Of a DNA stretch of 64,000 nt, positions 31,201 through 41,376 are shown one piece after another. This DNA is from Magnaporthiopsis rhizophila (Eukaryota > Ascomycota > Sordariomycetes > Magnaporthales > Magnaporthaceae). The position numbers were made by a program, and so were the translations under genes. Positions within the stretch are counted from its first letter, which is position 1. Each line of letters starts with the position of its first letter. The stretch spans positions 62,001-126,000 of the forward strand of contig PYSS01000045.1 in the NCBI GenBank assembly GCA_003049465.1. Direction: 5' to 3'. The notes below the pieces were generated by a model. It saw only the letters and a list, made by a program, of their open reading frames with translations. It did not search any database and was not told the origin of the DNA.

Positions 31201-33829
31201 TGGCTTCGTGCCCTGGATTCGGGACGCAAGCACTCGACTGCAGAGCCGCCAGTTCACTGCCGTATCAGAAGTGACCAAGTCATTGTGGGACCGCGTGTGT
31301 GCTCTCGTCTTCGATGTCGAAGCGCCAGAGATGCTCCCCTTGACGAGCATGGAGCCCTTGTTATGTGCTGCCTTTGAGAGCAAGCACCGCCATGTTGTCA
31401 ACAGCGTGTCGGCCTTGTGGAACAAGCTCTTTGAGAAGGCTTCCGACGTTGCCTACCCTGAGAAACTGAAGGCTGTGCTGATATCCCTCCATCCGTTCGT
31501 CGACATCACCCTGCCCGGCCTCGACGTTTCGGATAGCTCGGCCGGCGGTGCGCAGATGCCCTCGTTCATCGACACCCAGGACGACATGGAAATCTTCAAT
31601 TCTGCATCGACAAAATCCATATCTCCCGTCAAGACCACGGCAGCTCCGGCAAAAAGCGGAAAGGGCTTGCTTCCGTCTGTGAAGGAGCGAAGTACTCCTA
31701 GAAAGAGTCCACGCCTCTCCGGCGGCGGTGTCACCAAACCCCCATTGTCTGCTCGTCGCAAAACCAGATCTCCCACGAAACTTCGGCACGATGACTCTCA
31801 AGTCCAGTTCGAGGCGATTGACTCGTCGCCGTCCGACCTAGCCAGTCTCGAGTCTCAAGTGCTCACCGAAAGACAGCAAGAAGTGCGAGACAGGCAAAAG
31901 GCCGCCGCAACGCTTTTCCCAGCAATCCGATCCAGCCCGAGGCGTACGAGCCCAAGACGTCCAAGACGTTCCAGCCCCAGGCGAACGGCTCTCGATAACA
32001 CCGCGAAGCAATCATCTCCTCTGAAAGAGTCTCATCCCCGGTCTCCCAGTCCGCCATCCACTCCTCAAGCCGTCACCCCGGAGCGGGGAGATTCCTTCCA
32101 AGACTTTATCAGCTCGACGCCCACGCCTCGCCGTGGCCAAGCAGTGTCCCTGGCCAACACTTACAGTGGAGTTAACGATCCGCCTTCATCGCCTCCTGAA
32201 GCCCGCCGATACCCCCTTGTGCCCGAGATAAACGCTCGATCCCGCAAGACCAGCCTGCTGGATGATTGGCAGTTCTCGTCTTCACCCATCACCGGATCCC
32301 CCGAACCTGTGCGGCGGACAGCCCCCGCCCCCGAGGAGGAAGATGACGACGCCATGGCTGTTGACGAGGAGGATGGACACCTGGTCTTAGACGAGCCGGC
32401 CGGGCCGCCCCCGGCTGCTGCGGCCGAAGATCTCCCTGCTGTCGAAGGTGCGGCGGCAGAGAAAACCAAGGTCGGCTCTATTATGGCCAACCTAATGGCC
32501 AACAGGGCAATTCTCCAGATTCCGTCGACCCCGCGTCGCAGCAAGCGGATCAAGGCTGTCCAGGAGACGGCCAAGTCCGACAGCGAGGCCACTGTGGACA
32601 CCCCGACCAGCCCTGCGAAGTCGTCTCCAGCGAAGAAGGCCGTCGAGAACACGGCCATGGAAGACACCTCGTTTGCGGTCAGTGAAGGGGTGGAAGACAG
32701 CATGGTCAGGCTTGTGGTGGAGCTGGATGGCCAGTCACGGCCGCCGCCAAACTTCATCGAAGGTACCCCATCGCCAATAAAGGGTCGGAAAGACAAGGAA
32801 ATCCCCGCCGATGTCGCACCGACAGACGTAGCACCGGAGACAGATGCGGTTTCCATGGAGGGTGGGATGAGGAGATCGAAAAGGGGGCGGGGCCGACCGC
32901 GAAGGTCCGGATCAGGCTCGACGCTGTCGAGTGTGCCCTCGACACCTGGAGCCGAGAAAGTCGAGTCGCGTGTCCCAACCCCGGCCAGCAGGAGAAAGCG
33001 CAAGCGATCGTCCAAGGCAGCCGATGACGAAGAAGGAGAAGACGGCGCTGCCAGCCCCAAGAAGGCGAAGCAAATGTCCCCGGAGCTTCAAAGCCACGAG
33101 ATACCCGACAGCGAGGTGGACTTGGACGCGAAAGGTATGGAAGCCTCTTCATATCGTAGGTTTGGTGTTACATTGTTCACTAACACGGCTTCATTCCTAG
33201 CGCACGAAGCAGACGAGATTCTACCACACGTCGACGTCGCTGAGAAACCGGAGGCAGATGTAATCCCGACGGAAGCAGAGGATCTCACAGCAGCAGCAAG
33301 TGACGTCATGGAAGTGACAGAAATGCAGCCAGATGAGAGCAAAGACAAGCAAGCCGAGCCCTTGGAGGCTCTCTCTCCCCGAAGCACAGAGACGGACCCA
33401 GAGGAGCAGCTTCAGTCGCAGATTGCGATGGAGGAGACGGAATCGCAACGCAGCCAGGAGCGCGCCACTTCGGCCGTCGCCGAGGCCGCTGTCGCGCCGG
33501 CTCCGGAGCCGGAAATCGAGGCTGAAGACCAAACAAAAGCAGACGAAGCCAAGGATGAGGGCAAAGACGATAATGATGAAGACGGGCCGGTGCACCCGAC
33601 AGCAGTGGTCGAGGCGGCGGCCGAAGGAAACGCCCAAGAGCCGGCAGAGACGCCGCAACCGGCCCTGCCCAAGTCGACTTTCCAGACCATCATGGACATG
33701 CTCAGGGGAGGGCTGGGGGCGCTGCGGACGGCAAACCTCCCGAGGGAGGAGGTGTACGAGATCGAGGACGTGTGCATGGACATCAAGCGCGAGCTTTACG
33801 CAGCCGAGAAGAGGGGACGGGATAACTAG
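28232..33829 (+). CDS. RIF1: RIF1, telomere/replication-timing regulator (about 1843 aa)
   Basis: I start at 28232 (context GCCACCATGCC), although the frame is open back to 28145. The coding sequence runs to a stop at 33827-33829. A 66-bp intron at 33135-33200 (GTATGG donor, CACTAAC branch-like site, CTAG acceptor) has a length divisible by three and no stop, so it hides inside an open frame. The N-terminal third is a HEAT-repeat domain with the Rif1 family look (DAYTMLVRALKASKNLPD, LTNHAYQLLHVFLYFP, VYRRLVKQSKHHMAQHSDWLFDLFEAML). Near the N-terminus are an RVxF motif (R75-VEF78) and a SILK motif (118-121), the two docking motifs for protein phosphatase 1. The second half is disordered, rich in Ser-Pro sites and basic clusters (KRGRGRPRRSG), and ends in a short helix. 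RIF1 with PP1 restrains origin firing and acts at telomeres and breaks. Confidence 0.9.
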   Translation: MPAAVVEDSNSNSSSRLDHLEARPPTPPHKKTIEPDPTRLKAKPALEPHLLDPRRALHTPPSNPSPAVESSRRKRVEFSAQAEYREHPSSIGEDGKLRQPTPVSIPPPSSSTAAPVKSILKVSVSCGPNPLDPTDRLSPDGLNLPEMLESTVKQLAGSDRDDKVDAYTMLVRALKASKNLPDRIALQDKMPLLVQFVQRDITGKSTDMSLTNHAYQLLHVFLYFPAIASFIPNDAAVQIVDHCIRTLSDASLSKEMARNVLQIIGIQSFPPKVMTSDRVGKIVSAIRNIPEPIKDRKSTFIHSIQVYRRLVKQSKHHMAQHSDWLFDLFEAMLSTVKDIRSSAISLGKEAAFTIGREKLLSRKVLELVQLPSPSEEGKVFIEYYADNLKNMLKDKQVARFVPQIWSVTMLLLPNADEWKHFNDWLLIMQTCFNHPDVNTKLEANRAWSRLVYTLSVGTRSIPPKTLRSLTQPFQANQLRRFGNGKDKDAVEELRRVIGETTCVLFYYTFKFGVNLSNLDVYWDTSVKPVMQQLTDGQSVPDKQRCAQSVAILSGLFDCATQRVWREDRIADEATPITPAELPAIEAKWLRRNPVRVFGVVEPIIRQNYHELSNTRSATHKLWHNLIGSIASAASKEIKVSQETATFLGHTLGFLMRVWVEGVGVMKETDNGGSVQFLASTRELILVVIDKLGRLPFTEKVLAMNNDRTLVPISTPSHRSAKHSLTARPTMYHLFSILSTLPPGVPDNEEFTDFLRSIFSPLISERDAKGRKQMSQELMQMIPADALCPGGPWVLIAELAAAGLEPSQHSSDLVGSSNSDVLLGQEYRDIVKVLERGLRSTPGLGWHHWQSLFSSLVSRVRNVAGDAGVAITVVEPLAKSLLDTLPEDGSLPNNCTVAFAELISAATHPRDRQAIEAARRRLWGTAASGARSASCDPFDNLYRACNAVLQRLYGAEDVVHASAVAVLREVEAFMGRCNSQLALQTLGLLQAGFVPWIRDASTRLQSRQFTAVSEVTKSLWDRVCALVFDVEAPEMLPLTSMEPLLCAAFESKHRHVVNSVSALWNKLFEKASDVAYPEKLKAVLISLHPFVDITLPGLDVSDSSAGGAQMPSFIDTQDDMEIFNSASTKSISPVKTTAAPAKSGKGLLPSVKERSTPRKSPRLSGGGVTKPPLSARRKTRSPTKLRHDDSQVQFEAIDSSPSDLASLESQVLTERQQEVRDRQKAAATLFPAIRSSPRRTSPRRPRRSSPRRTALDNTAKQSSPLKESHPRSPSPPSTPQAVTPERGDSFQDFISSTPTPRRGQAVSLANTYSGVNDPPSSPPEARRYPLVPEINARSRKTSLLDDWQFSSSPITGSPEPVRRTAPAPEEEDDDAMAVDEEDGHLVLDEPAGPPPAAAAEDLPAVEGAAAEKTKVGSIMANLMANRAILQIPSTPRRSKRIKAVQETAKSDSEATVDTPTSPAKSSPAKKAVENTAMEDTSFAVSEGVEDSMVRLVVELDGQSRPPPNFIEGTPSPIKGRKDKEIPADVAPTDVAPETDAVSMEGGMRRSKRGRGRPRRSGSGSTLSSVPSTPGAEKVESRVPTPASRRKRKRSSKAADDEEGEDGAASPKKAKQMSPELQSHEIPDSEVDLDAKGMEASSYRRFGVTLFTNTASFLAHEADEILPHVDVAEKPEADVIPTEAEDLTAAASDVMEVTEMQPDESKDKQAEPLEALSPRSTETDPEEQLQSQIAMEETESQRSQERATSAVAEAAVAPAPEPEIEAEDQTKADEAKDEGKDDNDEDGPVHPTAVVEAAAEGNAQEPAETPQPALPKSTFQTIMDMLRGGLGALRTANLPREEVYEIEDVCMDIKRELYAAEKRGRDN
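28463..28474 (+). other. PP1-docking RVxF motif within RIF1
   Basis: The residues around Lys74-Arg-Val-Glu-Phe78 fit the consensus (K/R)(V/I)x(F/W) used to bind the PP1 catalytic subunit. It lies about 40 residues before the SILK motif at residues 118-121. Coordinates are approximate to the codon. Confidence 0.6.
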
Positions 33830-36285
<2,456 letters not shown>

Positions 36286-36810
36286 CGGGGTGGTGACGGT
36301 AGGGGGTGTGAGGGAAAGGAGGACACTAGGCTGTGCTTGGATGGGATTAGGTGTTGATGACCTAGGATAGTTGCTCACCTCGCCTAGCCTGGGATCTAAA
36401 GCCACCTGGAAGACTACTTTTTAGATGATGACGAAAAGCACATGATGCAAGCAATCTAGCATTGGAATCTTGAGGAACATTTCGGCAAAGAAGAGGGAAG
36501 AAGTCTGGAGATTGGGTCTGAGGTGGCGATTACATGCTGTTATTTCTATCGGCACGTTGGCATGGAGTCCTTATTTACTAGGAGATATTCGAGGAAACGG
36601 ATTACTTCGTTTTGATCCGACCGAACAAGCACCCACCTAGACAGGCGTGCTGGATTGTACGCCCTGAACAACGACACGATGCCATTGATAAGTCGCATAG
36701 ACACGTTCTCGACAGTGGACGTCTTTTATATTGGTGAAAATCAGTTTGCTTTTATGACACAAGGAAACAATCAAGAAACCAGAGAAACAGTCAAAAAGAG
36801 CCTCAGCTGT
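36286..36810. other. Convergent 3' intergenic region
   Basis: This 525-bp spacer lies between the stops of the epimerase (+) and DAHP synthase (-) genes and holds both 3' UTRs. It is AT-richer than the flanks. Nothing else is seen. Confidence 0.6.
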
Positions 36811-38271
36811 TTACACACCCACCGCCCCCTCTGGAATCCGCCCCTGGCGCTGGCGGTAATGGTCCGCCACCAGAAACGCCAGCTCGAGCGCCTGCTTCTC
36901 GTTGAGGCGCGGGTCGCAGAAGCTGGTGTAGTTGGTGGGCAGGTCCGAGGCGGCCAGCTCGGCGGCCCCGCCGAGGCACTCGGTGACGGCGTCGCCCGTC
37001 AGCTCGAGGTGGACGCCGCCCAGGCGGGACCCCTGCTCGGCGTGCACGCGCAGGCAGGTGGACAGCTCGTCGAATATGTCCTTGAACTCGCGCGTCTTGA
37101 AGTCGCCGACGGCGCGCGTGTTGCCGTGCATGGGGTCGCACTGCCACACGACCAGCCCCTTGTACTCGCTGTCCTCGACGGCCCGGATGTGGGCGGGCAG
37201 CAGCTCGGCGACGCGCGAGGCGCCGTAGCGCGTGATGAGCGTCAGCTTGCCCGGCTCCCGGTTCGGGTTGAGCGCGCGTAGTAGCCCGAGCAGGTCGGCG
37301 GCGGGCGTGGTCGGGCCGACCTTGACGCCGATGGGGTTGGCGATGCCGCGGAAGAACTCGACGTGCGCGTGGTCCAGCTGGCGGGTGCGGTCGCCGATCC
37401 AGAGGAAGTGGGCCGAGGTGTCGTAGTATTCAACCTTGCGGCCCGTGCTGGCTACCGAAGTAGTAACGGGCAGGTTGGCGGCCGGGTTCTCGAGCAGACG
37501 CGTCAGGGCCTGCTCATACTCGAGGAGCAGGCCCTCGTGGCTGGTAAAGAGCTCGACGGTGCCGAGCTTGTCGCTCTTGTCGGCGCCGATGGTGTGCATG
37601 AAGCGCAGCATCTCGGTTAGGAACCGGACGGCCTCCTGGTACTTTGCGCGCAGGGCGTCGTCGCGCACGTGGCCCAGCCCCCAGTCGAGTGGGCGGTGCA
37701 GGTCGGCCAGGCCCGAGGCCAGGGCGGCGCGCACGTAGTTGAGCGTGGCGGCCGAGTGGTGGTACGCGCGCACCAGCCGGGACGGGTCCAGCACCCGCTC
37801 GGCCGGCGCGAAGCCGTTGAGGATGTCGCCGCGGAAGCTGGGCACCTCGACGACCTCGCCCGTGGCCGGGTCCGTCGCCCTCTCGGTCGGGCTGGACCGC
37901 GGCTTGGCGTACTGGCCGGCCATGCGGCCGATGCGCACCACCTTCTTGTCGGCGCCCCAGATCAGCACCAGCGACATCTGCAGCAGCAGCTTCACCTTGG
38001 ACTCGATGGCGCCCTGCTCGCAGTAGTCGAACAGCTCGGCGCAGTCGCCGCCCTGCAGCAGGAAGGCGTCGCCGCGCGCCACCTCGGCCAGCAAGCCCTT
38101 GAGCCGCTCGATCTCGCGCGGGTGCACAATGGGCGGCAGCCGCTCCAGCTCGCCCGTCGCTCGCGCCAGCGCCGCCTTGTCTGGGTACTCGGGGCACTGC
38201 TTGGCCGGCTTGCTCCTCCACGACGCGGGGGACCAGGGCTCTGGCTGTGAGGGACCGGTTGGCTGGGGCAT
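36811..38271 (-). CDS. Class II 3-deoxy-D-arabino-heptulosonate 7-phosphate (DAHP) synthase (486 aa)
   Basis: This is a single-exon gene of 486 residues beginning MPQPTGPSQPEPWSPASWR. Class II DAHP synthase blocks appear in order: PPIVHPREIERLKGLLAEV, GDAFLLQGGDCAELFDYC, VRIGRMAGQYAKPRSSPTE, FRGDILNGF, LFTSHEGLLLEYEQALTR, SAHFLWIGDRTRQLDHAHVE, GIANPIGVKVGPTT, LTLITRYGA, VVWQCDPMHGNTR and GVHLELTGDAVTECLGG. The Cys of GGDCAE, the His of HEGLLL, the Glu of HLELTG and the final Asp of FCDPRLNEKQ are the metal ligands known for the family. The enzyme condenses phosphoenolpyruvate and erythrose 4-phosphate, the first step of the shikimate pathway. This is the plant/mycobacterial type, distinct from the class I enzymes (Aro3/Aro4) of yeast. 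The promoter carries a TGAGTCA site. Confidence 0.95.
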   Translation of the reverse strand: MPQPTGPSQPEPWSPASWRSKPAKQCPEYPDKAALARATGELERLPPIVHPREIERLKGLLAEVARGDAFLLQGGDCAELFDYCEQGAIESKVKLLLQMSLVLIWGADKKVVRIGRMAGQYAKPRSSPTERATDPATGEVVEVPSFRGDILNGFAPAERVLDPSRLVRAYHHSAATLNYVRAALASGLADLHRPLDWGLGHVRDDALRAKYQEAVRFLTEMLRFMHTIGADKSDKLGTVELFTSHEGLLLEYEQALTRLLENPAANLPVTTSVASTGRKVEYYDTSAHFLWIGDRTRQLDHAHVEFFRGIANPIGVKVGPTTPAADLLGLLRALNPNREPGKLTLITRYGASRVAELLPAHIRAVEDSEYKGLVVWQCDPMHGNTRAVGDFKTREFKDIFDELSTCLRVHAEQGSRLGGVHLELTGDAVTECLGGAAELAASDLPTNYTSFCDPRLNEKQALELAFLVADHYRQRQGRIPEGAVGV

Positions 38272-38799
38272 GTTGGTTGGTGTGATGTACGGTCTGGTGC
38301 TTGATCAGGGGTCGTTTCTGGTGAGTGGGCCGAAGGAATAAATGAGGCCAACGAACAAAGGAGCGGGCAGGAGGCAGGGTAACACCGCAGTTCAAAAGCA
38401 CATGGTTCACTCAGGGGAGGCGGTCTCCAGCCCGACCGCTGCTGGTCACAGCCATTTATGCAAGGGCGTGTTGGCTCCCAGACTCGACAATAGGTTGAGT
38501 CACCCATCCTTCCTTGGAGCTGCTTCCCAAAATGGCAATGAGAAGGAATTCCCGCCGGCATGGCGCCGTTAGGCCGCCCCTTACAGCACTCGGGACCTTT
38601 GTTGGTTCCTTCCAGATCGAAAAACTACAGCGGCCTGTGCACACTCCAGCGTCCAAATCGGGTCGCCTGTCGAAAAAGTTAGCCCCGCCACCTGAGATCA
38701 GCGCTAAACCCCACCAAGAAAGTCGTGCGTCCATCGCCCACACTGCCAAGCAGCCTCTTCGCCGAAACAGTCACCCCAACAACCAGCACAGCAGCGATC
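38272..38799. promoter_or_regulatory. Divergent promoter region, DAHP synthase / HYPK-like gene
   Basis: This 528-bp spacer separates the divergent starts at 38271 (-) and 38800 (+). It contains one perfect TGAGTCA site at 38496-38502, roughly midway. The half facing HYPK is rich in CACC/CCAAC elements. Confidence 0.65.
38496..38502. promoter_or_regulatory. Gcn4/CPC1-type site TGAGTCA
   Basis: This is a perfect match to TGA(C/G)TCA, the palindromic element bound by Gcn4/CPC1 bZIP factors in general amino acid (cross-pathway) control. It lies 225 bp upstream of the DAHP synthase start, as expected for an amino-acid biosynthetic target, and 298 bp upstream of the HYPK-like start. Confidence 0.6.
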
Positions 38800-39265
38800 A
38801 TGTCCGACGATAAGAAGCCGGACGTCGACGACGAGGTGCAGGAGGAGACGGTGGCCAAGTCGGCCGAGGACCGCAAGGCGGCAGCGGCCATGGCGTCGCT
38901 GGACGCTACGGGCGGCGACGACGATGCCTCGGCCTCGGCCGTCGACCGCGACGCCGTCAACAAGGCTATGGGCCGCCTCACCGGCGGCGCCACCGAGGCG
39001 AAGAAGGAGGTCAAGAAGGTCAAGGTCGACCCCGCCGACGTGGCACTTTTGGTAAGTCCCCAGGACACCTATCCGGCGGCCTAATGGACGGGCTGGACGC
39101 ACTGCTGGACGATGGATAATTTTCTAACCAGGGGTGGCTGGTTTCTTGGGGGCACAGGTCGACGAGCTGGAGCTGTCAAAAGCCAAGGCCACCGACCTGC
39201 TTAAGCAACACGACGGTGATGTGGTCAAGGCGATGCGGGCGTACATTGCGGTTCCGCCAGCATAG
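38800..39265 (+). CDS. HYPK-like NatA regulator with C-terminal UBA domain (119 aa)
   Basis: There are two exons, 38800-39051 and 39158-39265 (GTAAGT donor, CACAG acceptor), giving 119 residues. The N-terminal half is acidic and disordered (DDKKPDVDDEVQEETV). Next comes RDAVNKAMGRLTGG and a basic helix (EAKKEVKKVKVD). The C-terminal block is DPADVALL, joined across the intron to VDELELSKAKATDLLKQHDG and DVVKAMRAYIAVPPA. This is the conserved UBA-like module of huntingtin-interacting protein K, also related to the end of NAC-alpha. HYPK binds the ribosome-associated NatA N-terminal acetyltransferase and restrains it. The intron falls just inside the UBA domain. It is divergently transcribed from the DAHP synthase gene. 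Confidence 0.9.
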
Positions 39266-41218
39266 CGCGACGGAATGCTACAAGACGAAGGTGGAGCGAT
39301 ACACTTGCGCGGACATATATAAAATGGACGAACGGGCGCGGCGTTTGGAACATGGATATGGTATATGGTATACACTCTGGAGAGCGTTCCCAGACGGAAA
39401 GGATCATGCATGTGGCCGAGCTTGACAATAAGATGAAGGGAGGATAAAAGACTCGGATCGGATGTCTCTACATAGCGAATGCCCGGCGAGGAACACGACA
39501 ATCAAAGAAAAACACCGATTAGTATTTCACCCACCTCAACTCGGTCGGTCGTCTCCCGGATCGTAGAGCCGCGCCGATGGATTCGGTAGTAGTGTGACAT
39601 GTGTCGGGGACGGGAGGAAGCGGCACAGCAACAAAGGGAACAGCAGCCGTGACCAAGCTGCCATGCTGCCTTCCTGCGATCTTACGGCTGCGATCCCGGG
39701 ACTTTGTTATCCAACGTGCCTAGCGAGGCTTGTGTGGATGGACGGGCGCGAATGGAAGGATGAAAGGACGTTGGGACGTCGGCGCCTTGGCGAGGTGGAT
39801 GGAAGCACATGCGCGGTGCTGCTTACTGGTGGTTGAGATGACGCTGCTGACTCTGCTCGATTGTCAACAGCCAGCCACAGCAGGTCAGGCTGCTAAGCAC
39901 ACCGACCCCCGAGATACCCAAGGTAGGCTAGCTCGAATTCTTTGTTTCAACACCCCTGAGCGGATGTGACCCCGACCGCCGATCGGTGAGAGGCAATGTT
40001 TCAACCAACCAGCGCTGATTGTGATGGTGTGTCGGGCTGCTAATCGTGCTACCGACAAATTCCTGGCCGTGCGGTTCGGTGGCTGTCGATACTGTGCTGT
40101 GGGCCTGCAGCAGGTGGCTTGAGCAGGGGTTCCTTTCCTTCCAGGCTCAATTGATCCAAAATTCCTTTCGCTCCCTCGTCCCAAGCATCTTCGATTCGTT
40201 TCACCAACAGCCACGCTCCGAGATCCTTGTCCAACTGGAATCAACGGCCAGAACTCCAAGAACGGATCGTCGACAAGGTCTTTGCTGCTCTGTCTATCCA
40301 TCGACAGCGTCCGAAGATGGCGGACCTCTGGACAATCGCTGAACGAGAGAGCCCCAGCTGTATTACTACACTGACTGCACCGGTCTGCCTCCCAAACGTC
40401 TCTCGCGTGCTTCTCTTTTCTCCAGCAGGCGCGCCAGCCCCTCCCGTATGCCGCGACAAGCGTCCCGGTCCAGAACCTTTTCCCCCTCGATGATCAGCAG
40501 CATCCTTGCCCGATGTGGCCCGCCCGCCTGTGATACTACCCCGAACTCACACACACTCAGCTTCATTGATTCCCCTCCACACCCACCAGGTCAGCGAAGC
40601 TCGGCAGCTCTCTTTGCCTAGACAGGTAGCCTAGCGGCTATATCCACCTTTTCCCTTTCTTCCCTCGCCCTGCATGCCTCCTCCGCTGGGCCAGGCGGGA
40701 CGGGGATGATGGCGTGAGAGAGGCCCCGGATCCATTTGGCTGCATCCCACCGTCCTCGTTGGGGCTGACGGCTTACTTTGCACATTTCCTCGCTTTCCAA
40801 GCAAGATACTTCGAATGCGCTCCTTGCTTCCTGCTGGAGTCTTGTGCCCCAAACTCCGTCTTCTCCGTTTTGTTTTGTTTTCTGATCCGAGACCCCGTCA
40901 CACAGCAGGGTTTCTCCTCACCACAGCTTCGCCTTCAGCCTGGACCAGCCACATCCGAGCTTTGGGGTCCCTTTCCTTCCTCCTTTCCCCTTCCTCGACC
41001 AAGCCCGTAACTTATACACCCAAACACACAGCACGCACGCCCTCGCATACGCCTTGGGTTGACTGCCATCTTGAGAAAATACCAAGTTACGATTTTTACA
41101 TCTTTTTTGGCCTCCACAAACTCAGCTCGCATATGCATGTCGTGCTTACCACGTGCAGCTCGAAATCGTGAACCAAAAGCCACTCTAGAATGTCGCCATT
41201 CCCCTTTAGACCTGAGAC
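39266..41218. other. 1.95-kb spacer upstream of the DUF3176 gene
   Basis: This spacer runs between the HYPK-like stop and the next plus-strand start. Its right 600 bp is pyrimidine-rich, as in a long 5' leader. I found no ORF or splice-joined domain that looks like a gene. Confidence 0.45.
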
Positions 41219-41324
41219 ATGAGCTCCTCTAATCCAGAGTTCCCAGGGGAGGACTTCTTCCATCCGGGCTTCATGCCCGCCAGCTTTTCTCCCAAGTCGG
41301 AGCCACCAGAAAAGGAGGCGTTGG

Positions 41325-41376
<52 letters not shown>

